From: Protula sp. h YS-2021
Taxonomy: Eukaryota > Annelida > Polychaeta > Sabellida > Serpulidae
Reading direction: 5' to 3'
NCBI GenBank assembly: GCA_949752745.1
Contig: OX457031.1
Coordinates: 49,634,162-49,698,161, forward strand
DNA: 64,000 bases
The notes beneath the pieces were generated by a model. It searched no databases and was not told the DNA's origin. It saw nothing but the letters and a program-made list of their open reading frames with translations. This document shows, piece by piece, positions 47,340 to 59,720 of this stretch (the first letter of the stretch is position 1; each line of letters opens with the position of its first letter). The position numbers and the translations under genes were made by a program.

Positions 47340-48740
47340 CCCTGATGCCTTTTTATAGCGGAGGTCGAGCGCCATCTTCCCGCTAATTTTGTTTGATCTA
47401 TGGAGCATCCCTTTTGGATGGCATTAGTTGCGGCACCGATTGTAAAGCTGTGCGTGTTAAAAGGAAGATGGAAAATACCGATGAATGCTAGACATATTTT
47501 GACAAAAAAGTTGGGGAAACTGGCTTTGAATTAAGTAGAAATAAGGGTCCGGAAGAGTACCTCGAGGTTCAATGTGTTGCCGTAGAGCGGTGATCACTGG
47601 AAGGTTTTTGGATTCTGTGAGGTGGAGTTGAAACGGGGCAGATTTAGCCTGATTGTGTTTGAAAGAATGAAACACAAGAATAGCTGATTTTCCTTGACGG
47701 TCAAAGCTTAGATTTCCTAATTGTAGCAAGTTATGGTAATTTTTTCAGGACGCAGTTGTCATTTCCCCGATTCTGAGAAACCCGGTAAAGGCGAGGAGAA
47801 ACATCGCGGTGACTAAACTGGCTGTATACTTGTACTGAAGAGTTGTGATACTGCCTTACATAGCTTTTTTAGGATGGGTACCGTAATGGGCAAACGTGGG
47901 TCTATTGCTAGTGTGATTTTTTTCTATGCCTTTTAAGGCTTTAGCGACAACAAAGCTGGAATTATAAATCGTCGCCTCCCGCTGGTGAGTACTTTTACTG
48001 TGAAGAGAAGCAATGAACATCAGTACACACCTTGATTGAATGAGGAAGGGAACTAGTTTCCTGCAATACGTTTTCATAAAGGCTTTGTATTTGAAATGTT
48101 CTTTCTGTACATTTTTTGAGAGTTGCTGTTCAAGGACGTTTTTATAAGTCGTTTTGCAACAACTGTGAGAGTTCCCATTGATGCGGAAGCAGCTCGCGAT
48201 TTGGAGTAAGGTCGGTATTTGGTTTCCGTTCTTTTGAAATTGAAGACGTGACGAGGCATCAGGTAAGTTATTCCTTAACCCGGCCATGTGTTTTAAACGA
48301 CACACTATTTTGTAGTTAAAACAACATACCACAAATTGCTGTACCAAACACATGATCAGTCCGTCTGTTGAGGACCGTGAATTCAAAATATTTACCACTG
48401 CTAAATTATCGCAAAGGTGCAGAAGTTGTTTATCGCGTAACCGCTCTCCCCACAGGAGCAGTGATAGTATTATGGGGTAGAGCTCTGGCAATGTGATGTG
48501 GTAATCCTCCTTGTGGGACCAGGGATAAGCACACCACAGGTTGTCGAGTACCACTCCAAATTTTGTAGGTTTGCCGCATCTGTGTTAAGTCGTATGATCT
48601 CGGAACTGTCCCAACATTGGTGAATGACTGATATTCCATTGAATTGGTTGAAAAACATCACCCATGCTCTCAAATCTTTCTTGCGTCCTCTGTGATACGT
48701 ACGAAATGATACTCTCATCAAAGCATGCCTTGCTTGGGAG
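47340..48740 (-). pseudogene. Ngaro-like retroelement fragment: RNase H and tyrosine recombinase
   Basis: Read on the minus strand from 48740 downward. The start of RNase H (RKKDLRAWVMFFNQFNG, then LNTDAA) is followed by LPELYPIILSLLLWGERL, HLCDNLAVVNILNSRSS and LKHMAGLRNNLPDASSRLQF. The recombinase N-terminal domain follows (FKYKAFMKTYCRKLVPFL, VLMFIASLHS), then the catalytic domain (ILVFHSFKHNQAKSAPFQLH). Finally NTHSFTIGAATNA and GRWRST appear near 47350-47450. The THSFRIGAAT-type box identifies Ngaro-like YR elements, but the arginine of H-x-x-R is a threonine here. Frames shift twice; gag and RT are missing. Confidence 0.8.
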
Positions 48741-50540
48741 GCTTGGAAACAATGTACACGTCATCAGTGACGATGCTTGAGGGATCAGGAATTAGTACTT
48801 ATGCAAACAAACGCAACTGGCCTTCTTGCCTGAGCAAAAATCATTTACACTGGCCACTTAACATTCCATTTATATAAAAACACGTAGTCCACGTGCAATT
48901 ACACTTGAACTTAAAGAAAGTCATGTGCAGAAACAGTAAACCTTTTATTGAGAAATGAGATTATTATATAAATATAATTTGTGATCCTATAGGACTGGCT
49001 AAAATAGATGCGCGGTAGGGGAGGGGTTACCTTCACACAAAATTGCCTTCAGTTCACGGAAAGAGTCACCTTCATGCTTCACCAGTTTTTTCTTCAGGCA
49101 CTGGATGAAAGTCTAAAACGAGTCTAATTTTGACGAGTTTTAACACATGAAAGTCCTTGACAAATGCCAAGGGTCGACGATATTTTGTTTTGTTTAGAAA
49201 TTAATAATCCTACACAAAGGCCAAATAAAATTGTCCATATATACCTGTGGTATGTTGAGAACGTTTCGTTTGGTTTTGTTTTGTTGAGTTTTTTATTTAT
49301 ATTTCACGTATTGTCACATTTAGTTTTTTTTTTGCTATATTTATCCTTACATACTTGTGTCTTGTTTCGTATTTAATTTTTATTTAAACACTCATTAAAC
49401 AGTCGAAAACTCTTTAGTATTACTTTCTTTTTCATTCTGCGGTAGAAAGATGTCACTTACCACATTTGGAAGGCAAACCTCAACTCGCATAATGAAGCCA
49501 TTGTGTCTGTTTGTTTTCTCGGCAACTCGAACATTTCTATGCATTTACTGTTAAGATTTCCATTTGTTTATATGTCCAAAAGTTATCAAATAATATTGGG
49601 CTGTGAATTTAATTAAACAACCAGATGCAATTATGCTAGTTGCAACCTGTACTTACAACAGGTGAAGAGACCCCCCCCCCCCCGCGCCAACCGCTCTTAT
49701 TTTCTTTCAAGATGCAGGGTTTACAATTGCATTGAATGTCTTTTGCAATTGTACTTAAATGCGTTTGTGAACTGAGGTCTGTGCGTACTTTCTACTGAGG
49801 ACACCTAGCCCAGAGACGAGCTTTCCGAATTATTATGCACAAAAGCAATTGCAATTGAGAAAAATCGTATTATCTAGATCAATAAAATCCTTTCATATAA
49901 TTGCTCATTTTGAAAGCTTTTCACCCAGATCAAGGTGAGCAATTGGTGGGGATGGGAGGGGCGAGACACGTGGTATCTTAAGTGTTATCGTGCGTGACAA
50001 GAAAGCGGAGAAAGAGGGGGGAGGTAATTTTGAGCCCAGGCGCGGTCCGCGCGGAATGCCAACTTAGTTTAAAAGGGGGCTTAATTTTCATTTAGTACTC
50101 CGCGTTTCCAACTAAAAGGAGGCTTCTTTCAGAACTGTTTTGTAGGCAGGTATCATTTCAGACTTAGCAGTATGTGTTTAGCAGTTGTTTTAAAAAATCA
50201 TGAACATGCATGGCGCGCAGTTGGTACGTGAGTTGATACTCTGCTCCGTCTTGTTGTTTTCGTACGATGTAAAAGTGAAAGAGCGGTGCAGAAAGACTGT
50301 GTTTTTTCCTGCAACCATTAAACCTAGGGAGCAACATAGATGGGTCTTGCAAGTATCTACTGGCCTACTGACTTTAAAAAATTAAACCATAAATAAAGCG
50401 AGGGATTAAACATACATTCGCGATGAATTCAATCTGGTAGTGATCTGGTTTTGAAGAATGTGTATCAATAAAATTGTGGTCTGTGAACTGGATTTTGTAG
50501 AAAATATATTAATAAAATTGTGGTTTATGTTTATGTAAGA
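48741..50540. other. No gene recognised
   Basis: AT-rich flank with a C run at 49672-49683. Opposed open frames near 50164-50385 have no recognised domain. Confidence 0.35.
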
Positions 50541-50544
50541 ATGG

Positions 50545-50680
50545 CAAGTATTTTTTTTTCTTCGTCCCTTTTTTCGCACTTTAGAAAAAGTCCCAAATGT
50601 CGTCGTCCCTTTTGTAGGCGTCCATATGTCGCGTCCCTTATGTCGTCTCCCTTTTGTCGGGATACCATTCCACAAAGCAA
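50545..50680. repeat. Short-oligo array, possible solo foldback arm
   Basis: Repeats of GTCCCTTTTGTCG-type words (CGTCCCTTTTTTCGCAC, GTCGTCCCTTTTGTAGGCGT, CGTCCCTTATGTCGTCTCCC). The style matches the arms of FB2 and FB3. No inverted partner was found in the window. Confidence 0.45.
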
Positions 50681-51699
50681 GTCCAGGTAAAATCAAATAA
50701 GATTGCAGCCCAAAGACCATTTTTTGTGCAATTATTTGCTGTATTCTATACAAAAGAATAACTTTGAATATTTAAAATGTTACATGTTACAATGTTTACA
50801 TACAATCCTTTAATGCTGCTGACAGGAAGATAATTGACCTCAAACGCCACCTTTGCATTTGGAACGCCACAAATGCAATATGGCGATATCATATCGTGCT
50901 ACGCATGCAATGGTTACGAAAGAAAGTTTTGCCGTCAACCTCCGGATAATAGTTTATTCAATGTGGCATGTATTTAGGGTGGCGTATTTACCGGGTGGTA
51001 CTTGAAACGTACAATGCAAAAGGTGATAGCATTTAGCATATTTTGTGTAGAAACTGTTGTAGCAATATTGCAAGGACAAAATAAGCCAACCAAACGATTA
51101 CACACGGGCATACGCTGATAATAACTAACATGTGGTTCTGTGCCCCAAAAGGTGACAATCTCGAATACCGCAGTATATTCGGCTCAGTCTTCGATTAAGC
51201 TTGTGATTGGCTGGACATAACTTAAACCGACACTAAAACCTGAACTAACATTCATTACAACCATCAACTAATATGAAAAACATAGAGGCATCAGAGATGC
51301 AAAGCTCCCAGCCAGAGCGACACTTAATACAATAAAGACTGACAGCCTGGACAGGCTTTCAGCGTTGTGGTAGATGTGTTGCTGTCAATTACAGAAAGCA
51401 TCAACAGCATCAGTGTCAGCACTTCAGGCGACAAAGGTTTAAGCTTTCAGGTCCATGTTGACTAAGAGGTACTGGTGCTACCATCAATATATTGAGACGC
51501 GAAAGTGTGCGACCTACAGGCATAGGATACATAGAAGGTTAAAGGGTCCTCTGTATTTCGTAGCAAATCCAAAACAGAAAACAGGTCTTTGTGGTATAGA
51601 AATAAGTTTCGATAACTGTATTGTACACAGCGTCAGTGTCAAAATAAATATGACAAGTCCAGCTTTGTTCGTCCTTAGTAAGTTCTTTAAGGAGGCATG

Positions 51700-51936
51700 A
51701 ATATGTCAGTTTTTTAAAGAATGGTGTCAGAGCTTGCCAGTAGAACTTGGGTTTAGAATTACAATATTGAAATCACCCAAGAAGGCACAGTATTGCATGC
51801 AGTTCCTATTTATGATTTGCATTAGAGCTCGGTGAAGGAGAATTATTTTAACGGACGGTGGCCTGTACAAGTCTGTAAAGAAAATGTTTTTCGCCATTTT
51901 CTAACTGCGTGCAACGAAGAACTCTATATTATGTAT
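51700..51936 (-). pseudogene. LINE endonuclease fragment, downstream part
   Basis: The minus strand encodes IEFFVARS, then LYRPPSVKIILLHRALMQII and CAFLGDFNIVILNPSS. The YRPPS and GDFNI motifs are diagnostic of the apurinic-type endonuclease of non-LTR retrotransposons (CR1/L2-like pattern). The frame carries stops. It ends at the 10-bp duplication bordering FB2, and the upstream part continues at 54430-54640. Confidence 0.75.
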
Positions 51937-52484
51937 ATGTCAGATAAATCCATGACATTTCGTCGGCGACATTTCGTCGACCGATTTTTCGTCGAGCGAC
52001 TTTTCGTCGAAAGTGGCAAGTGCGACTTTTGGTCGAAATTTTTTTACTTTAAAGGAATAAATGTTTATTATGTGGAATTCAAGATAACCTTGTGTGCTTA
52101 AGTTTTTGGGATGCAAAATGTAGATTTTTTCTTTTGTTTTTGTTTGCGAAAAGCTCATCTTCCGTGACAGAAAAACAGAAGTAGTACAACAGCCCAACTT
52201 TTATTTTTAACATTTACACAAAAGAATCAAATTGAAGCGCGTGTTTGAGAACACTTACACGGGCTTAAGCTTTTTTCAATAAGTTCTTACAACGACTAAT
52301 GTATTTGATGGATTTAATTTACAAAAATGTGTTTTTAAAACATAACTATGATGATATTATTAAAACACTTTGCACAATATGGTTACACTCTATGTGTGAG
52401 ATCTTAGAGCGACTCTGGTCATTGATGGATACGTTTGCATAATGTTTTCTAAGAGCATTATCTTGAAAGGAACATCAGAGATTA

Positions 52485-53004
52485 TTAGCACTTGACAAGC
52501 CTTTGGCTTGCAAGGGTTATATGAATTTGTGCGAGCAAAATTCGTCCTTTTTTTCTTCTTGACACTTTTTTCCGTTTTTTTTGTGTCTATTTCTTCTCTG
52601 ACACTATGGGCCCGACCATGAAACTTGGGACTTATGAAGAGCTTGATCTGAACATGTGCATGTCACTTTTTATTTTCGTCTTTGATTTCGTTTTCTTTGT
52701 TAAAACGCCATGTGAAAAGAGTGTATTTTTTGCAAGTAAATGCGTAGCATTTAACCCACATCACACAAAGTTGCTCAGTGAGCTTTGTGCGAGCTCTCAC
52801 TGCGTAAATAGATAACACGGCGTATGCTAGATCAGTCAATAAAACCTTAAGTCAACAGAAACCAAACACTACTCGGCTTATAAGACGTATTCAAGCTGTG
52901 TTGTTTGAAATATATTATTCAAGAAATAACCCATTGAAGGAAGTATTTTTGCGTTTTAATTTTTGTCAAGTGTTTAACATTTCGCTAACGAAGTGAGGTT
53001 CTAG
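52485..53004 (+). mobile_element. Helitron2/HINE-like non-autonomous element, copy 2
   Basis: Second copy of the 15.08-kb element. The 5' end is TTAGCACTTGACAAGCC; the internal 3' inverse TTGTCAAGTGTTTAA is at 52963-52977; a clean 7-bp hairpin (CATTTCG, loop CTAA, CGAAGTG) is followed by AGGTTCTAG|T. A near-terminal CAAGCCTTTGGCTTG palindrome is present. Nested inside FB2. Confidence 0.72.
52606..52815 (+). CDS. Small conserved ORF inside HINE copy 2, unknown function
   Basis: 69 codons. The first roughly 50 residues match the frame in copy 1 with one residue deleted in frame and about two substitutions; the tails then diverge. A hydrophobic segment (FIFVFDFVFFV) is retained. No family recognised. 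Confidence 0.25.
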   Translation: MGPTMKLGTYEELDLNMCMSLFIFVFDFVFFVKTPCEKSVFFASKCVAFNPHHTKLLSELCASSHCVNR

Positions 53005-53289
53005 TCTTCAAAATGCGGTTGAATTAATCATGATTAAATATCCTCATGCACTTGAAAAGTATGCGCACTTTTTTGGAATATTTCCGAAAATAATAAAGCT
53101 TCATGTTAGTTTGGATGTTTATTCTCGTGTCAGTGTGGATGTTTATTTTACACCTTTGTTGCTGTTCACACCTTGCTGTGACCATTTAAACGTTAGCACT
53201 GATCAATAGCGGGGCTTAAGCAATATTGTTTCAGTGCACAATATACACACAGTTAAGACGAATGCATTAAGGTTTCTCATTGAGCATTT

Positions 53290-54000
53290 TTGTTGGAACT
53301 TAAAGACGCAATGCCACGGCTTTTTGAAAACGAGAGGTACCGGGTTTTAGGCATGTTGAAAAGCAGATTTTCTGTAAAGGCCATCGCTAACCGATTTGGG
53401 TGCACCCGAGAAACGGTTTATCGGCTGCATGAGAGGCATAGAGCAACGGGGAATATCCATGATCGACCTCAACTCGAACAACCACGTGTAACGACGCCTC
53501 AGCAGGATCGCCACTTTAGTGCACTTACGCAACAGGTTCCAGAGTGCCACGCAAACGGCGGCAATAACACCAAGCAGACCGAACAACTGGATAAGCCGAA
53601 TGACAGAGTCCAGAAGTTTGGCGGGATACGGGATACGTGCTCGCAGAGCTTATCGAGGCGTGGTACTGGACGCATGAAGACGCCACTTAAGACGGGGTTG
53701 GTACCGGCAGGCCAAGTGGTTCCCCACATCCAGCAAAACAGCAACGCCATCTTTATGCATAACAACGCGAGATTGCATGTTGCCAGAGACAGTTTACTGT
53801 ATCATACATGAACCCCATAGAACATGTCTGGGATTACGTGGATAGGAATTTTAGACAACGGGATCCGCCTACGAGAAATCGGGATCCGCCTCCGCCGAAC
53901 TGCGCCAAACATGGATCCAGGAGTGGTACCGCTAGCCTCAGTGGAGGATTAACCGTCTCATTTGCTCGATGCAAAGAACGATTGGTGCTCTGCTTCACGC
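53290..54000 (+). pseudogene. Tc1-like transposase pseudogene
   Basis: An open start gives the N-terminal HTH: RYRVLGMLKSRFSVKAIANR followed by FGCTRETVYRLHERHRATG, then PRVTTPQQDRH. After frame disruption, the catalytic-domain piece FMHNNARLHVARDSL appears with Asn in place of the usual Asp of the DNARPH motif, then MNPIEHVWDYVDRNFRQR (the NPIEHLWD motif). Most of the catalytic core is deleted or shifted. It lies inside FB2 and is related to the remnant at 44280-44765. Confidence 0.8.
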
Positions 54001-54429
54001 TGAAGGTGATCACACACGTTATTGAAGTGCTTGGTTTTTTTACTGAAACTGTAAACGGGGACAATTGGACCTACCCATGTTTCAAATTGAACTCTCTCGA
54101 AACGTTGCCACTCTTCGAATTTGTTATTTTGTCAGTTAGTGAGCATTTATGTGATCTTTTTTTAGCGAAAATTGAATTCTTTCATGTTAAATAGTTTTAA
54201 AGCTACAAAAATTTCAAAATTATATACTTTTTAATGTGCATGAGTATATTAATTACAGTTCTGAGAGCGACTCTCGACATTGATCATTAACTGACGCCTT
54301 GACTTCAAATGAAAAAGTTTCAAGAATTTCGACGAAAAGTCGCACTTACCACTTTTGACGAAAAGTCGTTCGACGGAATATCGCCGACGAAAACTCGCTC
54401 GACGAAAAGTTGGGATAGCATGTCAGATA

Positions 54430-54640
54430 TGTCTCCAGTTGGTTTGTAAAACGCATATGCTTTGGCAGGGTCGCTGTGATATGGATATGGATGCATGTCG
54501 AGAACATCTAAAATCTTCAATATTCATCAGGTTTTCGGCATCTTTCTGTGTCAGTCTTGTCTGAGAGCAAAAGAAAACATCCATAGAGTTGAATCGTTCA
54601 CCGGTTGGCATAGCCTGAATATGAACATTGATAAACCCTT
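54430..54640 (-). pseudogene. LINE endonuclease fragment, upstream part
   Basis: The minus-strand reading GFINVHIQAMPTGERF, MDVFFCSQTRLTQKDAENL and IEDFRCSRHASI resembles the N-terminal half of a CR1-type endonuclease (the usual DI..xSETWLT...GY..R pattern). Its frame runs straight into 51936-51700 once FB2 and one copy of its target duplication are left out. FB3 begins at its other end, about 54646. Confidence 0.55.
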
Positions 54641-54724
54641 ATTCGTGACAGTTATTCCGACCACAGTTATTCCGACGACAGTTGTGTCGCCAGATGCCAC
54701 AGTTATTTTGATTTCTATTATTAA

Positions 54725-54728
<4 letters not shown>

Positions 54729-54798
<70 letters not shown>
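54729..54798. repeat. (TA)35 microsatellite
   Basis: Uninterrupted TA run. Confidence 0.97.
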
Positions 54799-54800
<2 letters not shown>

Positions 54801-55655
54801 TCTAAAACCAGTCATAGAGAGACCATGCCTTATATATAGTACTTATGGAGACCATTTGTATATTTCTTACCTTCTAGTTTAGAAAGACAAAAATTACCAA
54901 AAAATGTTCCTATACGTTGTAGATAATGGGTACGATTTTTTTTCTTGTCATATTAAGTAGCAAAAAATAAACAAAAAAGTTGGTTTACGTATTTTTTCTA
55001 TATTTTCCTTGGCATTTTAGGCGACCTGGCTAAAACCACGGAATTTCCCGGGTCTCCGTAAGTGTGTTGTTTAATGCTCTGTATATTTGGTCTCCCAAAG
55101 TAGCATATTTTGTTACTAGTTGGGTATTTTTAAAGATTTATTTTAAACCTATGTTTATTATTATTATTATTTGTTATGTATATGCATTGTTTATAAGTTA
55201 TACACATGTACGACAGCCTTTAGAGATGACACTATACACATATTACCAATGACTGTGCCATTTAGTTCTACTTAGCATGCAAATATGTGCAAGATGCTTC
55301 ATGTTTCTGGTTAAAATATTGTTACGTGACATTTAAACTCTGCAACATAACTAAGGAAAGCAAACAATTGAAGTAGTAATTAATGATAAACAAAATTTCT
55401 CTTCAAGTTGTATATATGGTCGCCTTAAGTCGGTTTATACACCTAAAATATACAACCAGCAATAAGGAGACCATATATTTTTCATGAATATGTGCAAGAT
55501 TTTTATATTATTAAGACAAAATAGTGCTGAATGTTATTTTAAATTCCTTAAAAATTATTTTGATAGGCAAAAAAGAGTAATGAATATAAAAAAAATGCTC
55601 TTTCAAGTGTTTTGTATAAGTGTGAAGCATAGTCCCTTTAAGTCGGTTTACACAC

Positions 55656-55773
<118 letters not shown>

Positions 55774-56692
55774 AGGGATACGTTTTTTTACGTCATAATG
55801 TTTATTACGTCATAATGCATCTTGCTCTAAAATGTTCGTTTCTTTGAAAAAATGCCTGTTTACAGTGCTAAATTATCCTTTTCTTCAATTTCGTGCTAAA
55901 CCATATGTAAACATGTTGAGCAGTTAAGGAAAAAATACTCGTTGTTATAATATTTTTAAATACATAATATATAGCGGATCTTAAATAAAAATGACAGTTT
56001 TCCCCGGTCTCCTCAAAGCTGACTTTTCGGCACTAATGTTTATACAAGGTATAAAGTTTAAGATCAAATTAAAGGTTGTTATCAAGTGTCAACAGACAAA
56101 TTTAATTTTAAACCAAAGTATATTATATTTACTATGCCATAAAATCATTCGTTTTGGTCTCCCTAAATTTTTGGTCTCCCTAATACTGGTTTTTTAGCAA
56201 AAATGGTCCCCGTATTGCTGGAGGTACACTTCTATATATATATATTTTTTTATATTTACAATTGTCTCGACGACTTTTTCTTTGAAACAGGGTAATCCGG
56301 AGTTAATCTGTCACTGCATAGGCTTCTTCTGAGTACTTCTTGCGCACTATAATCCTTAAGCCACTGGCAACCGCACTTGGGGGAGGCGATTCAGCATCTA
56401 CTTAATCTCTTGATGCTCTGATGCTCTTGATACACGGTGGTAATAACTTTTCCGGAGATCAATCACACTAAAAATGTACAAAGAATTTCTAAAGGTATAT
56501 TCCATTACTTTCGCTTAGTGCCTAGTCTGTCTTAAATTTTTCTGTACTGTGATGCAGTGTAGTACGCAATTGTCTAACCGGTGCTGTTCTGTTGAAACAA
56601 TAAAGTTGATGCATTCAAATTTAGTGTTTTATTGGAATAAAATAGGTAAAATAGGTGAAATTCGGAATAACTGTCGTCAGAATAACTGTCGT

Positions 56693-59308
56693 ACATTCCT
56701 GGCATTGGCAAAGTTTTCACTTCTTTTCAACGTGCTGTGATTTCGACAATTTTCAGTCGACCCGATGTAACAGGCTATCTTACCCCCGCCCCCTGTACAA
56801 CCCCCCCCCCCCCCGAGGGGAAGCTATATTAGGCTATCTTTCCCCTTCCAGTATATTTATCCCCCCAACGAACTGTTTACGTGTAAATGTATTTTTATAA
56901 TATTCGTTTATGTGAATAAATGGAAGCTGTATAAAAATATCTTAGACACTTTATTGACTAAATTCAACATCGTTTAAAATAAATGTGGAAAAGACATTCT
57001 TGATCAAAAAGTTCTTTGTTTTTCTCTTAATATTCTTTTTAGCATTTTTAGAGAGTCCCGTTATATACTTGTGATTGCTAAGATTATCACAAATAACATC
57101 AACATTACCCAAGAAGCGTTTTGTGTATGTTCATCTTTATTCTCCATTTAGAAAGTGATACCAGGTGGTGAAAAAGCTACCAATTTATACTAAGGGGGAC
57201 AGTCATCTTGGTTGAGCGTTTGTATCATGGAGTGGTTATCTAGAGATAGTGCTCAGGATAAAATACTGATTAAATTTAATCAACTTATTTTCAAAGGCGT
57301 TTTTGCAAAGTGGATAGAAGTATTGACTTGGTTTGTAGAAGTAAACAAGTATTGTTGTCAATATTTTGCTGACAATTCGGACTTAGTTTATGGATTAAAA
57401 TTTAACATAGAATTTTATCAACATAATCAACTTGAATTATAATGCACCATGGTTAATGTAGTCATGCAAATGTTTTCAAAAAATTTTACGGAGTGATTGT
57501 AAACAGAAGTGATTTTTCAGTGTATTTAAGCTACATCACCTGGACTGAAAACTTGTAATATGTAGGTAAACTACCTAAGTCAGCATTAATTTAATATTAA
57601 TTAGAGCTGATACTAAACGTTTTTGGCTACAAGGATATTTTAAGCTCTGATGTTGTGAAATACAGAAAACTATTTAAACAGGTAGTAACAAACATTAATC
57701 TGCAATCAAGGAACATATAAGATAAACGATGATTACCTGAAATATCGTAAATTAAGGTGCGTAGACCTCATTTACATGCAATAATAAGAGCGCTCTACAT
57801 AAAATGCTTGAACTCAGTTTTAGACAGGAGAACATATATTTAGTGTTTTGAGTATTTTGCGTATTGCTGTCAAATTAATATATTGATTATGGAGGAAATG
57901 GATCTTCGTGAAAGATGGTATATGTATGTGTAACATTGTATACAATGATAAGCAAAAGATAGTCCTAAAAATTCAGAAAAAATGACTCTTAAAGAGTAAA
58001 TGATAAGTAAAAAAGAACATATTTATTCTGTGTATGCAACAATTAATGTAAAGGCTTGCAATTTGTTGTTTTGTAATCTTAAATAAATATAAGATATTGT
58101 TTTAGTTTTATTACACATGATCAAAATGAATTTGGAGTGATATATTCACCACGTAAGGAAGATATATATTCATTGTGAAATCGTATTATTTTGAGAATAC
58201 CTGAGGATTTGTGTAGCGTAAATATGATATGATGATAACAAATGATATTTTAAAAAAAAGCAGTGTGAACACAGCTTATCTTCTCAGACGTACGGAATAT
58301 TATATATTTTATAATGTTTATTTTACGTAGTAATTAGGTGTTGTTATGTTTCTTTCATTCAATTTTGACCCTTAATTCAAGCATTTTCAGCTTAGTATAG
58401 ATGAAAGCATATTGTTCAAGTTGGCTCAACTAAAACAATAAGGTTTGGGTGGCATACCAGTAACCTTGTATTCGTCCAATATTTTTAATATGCACGGAAA
58501 GATATTACTCAATAAAAATATTTTTGAAAGTGAAATACATTTCTGTAGCAATAAATAAACTTAAATGAAACCAGTTATATTCCTATGCATTTAATCAGTA
58601 GTACTTATTCTAAGCGGCATATTTGCATATATCATTGGACATTTTTTCGGATACAATGATATCACTTTTATCATTTGCATGCAAGAAAAACAAACATGTA
58701 CTTTAATCACATATCAGAGCAAAATTGACCAAGTAGAAAAACGTCAGCTCCAATCGGACCTTGTTAACTACAGTCTTTTACCGAAACTTAAAATTGCCCG
58801 AGATTTCTTATCTAGCTTTTAATGGCCTGTTACAATACAAAAATAAAAATAAAAACAAAAGAGATATGGATTCTTTTCATTTCAATACAGCTGCGATGTG
58901 ATTGCCATTGGTAAATGCGACGGGGATTAAACAATCAGATTAACCTTACTAATATTGGTTAACACAGAGTCGGATATTACAAGGAGGATAATGTTGGGTT
59001 GCAATTGTGCCTTTGGTTCAGGAGCAGAGAGAAAAAATAAATGGAGAAACATAGGGGGAAATCTAGAATGGCTGGGGCTAGAGGTGAACAGGGGACAGAA
59101 AGAAAACAAAGCGGAAAAAATACGGGGGGTGAGCTAGCCTGGGTGGGGGAAAGCTGAATAGGGGACAAAAAATACCTAGTGGGGTGCAGAGAGCCAGCTT
59201 CGCCCCCCCCCCCGAAGAGGGGGGAGCTATAAAGGGGACATCTGAAATACATATTCTTTCACTGCGTGACGTTTCAAACCTGTAGCACAAAGACTTCACA
59301 CAAAAACG
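56693..59308. other. No gene recognised; two C/G-rich blocks
   Basis: 56710-56870 carries a C run and a sequence (GCTGTGATTTCGACAA, CAGTCGACCCG) that recurs at 61800-61845. 59100-59235 is G/C-rich with another C run. The remainder is AT-rich with no supported exon. Confidence 0.4.
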
Positions 59309-59720
59309 CTGCGGACAAACTACTCAGTATCTCACAAAATGCTGCGGACAAACTACTCAGTATCTCACAAAATGCTGCGGACAAAGTACTCAGTATCATA
59401 CAAAAATTCTGCGGACAAACTACTCAGTATGTCACAAAATGCTGCGGACAAACTAGTCAGTATCTCACAAAGTGATGCGGACAAACTACTCAGTATCTCA
59501 CAAATGCTGCGGACAAACTACTCAGTATCTCATAAAATGCTGCGGACAAACTACTCAGGATCACACAAAAATGCTGCGGAAAAACTACTCAGTATCTCAC
59601 AAAATGCTGCGGGCAAACTACTCAGTATCACACAAAAATGCTGCGGACAAACTACTCAGTATCTCACAAAAAGCTGCGGACAAACTACTCAGTATCTCAC
59701 AAAATGCTGCGGACAAACTA
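59309..59720. repeat. 33-bp minisatellite, left block (about 12 units)
   Basis: The unit is GCGGACAAACTACTCAGTAT followed by CTCACAAAATGCT. Because 33 is a multiple of three, frames stay open on both strands. The array is interrupted at 59720 by a TIR element and resumes at 60795. Confidence 0.95.

Larger units (their letters stand above)
51947..54419. mobile_element. Foldback/MULE-like element FB2 with 10-bp target duplication
   Basis: Inverted terminal arms of about 90 bp are made of TTTTCGTCGAGCGAC-type words (left 51950-52045, right 54320-54415). The element is flanked by the direct repeat ATGTCAGATA (51937-51946 and 54420-54429). It interrupts a LINE endonuclease that is otherwise in register on both sides. 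Inside are a HINE copy (52485-53004) and a Tc1-like pseudogene (53290-54000). No transposase of its own is visible. Long subrepeated arms and 9-10-bp duplications are known for foldback and Mutator-like elements; the exact superfamily is inference. Confidence 0.8.
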
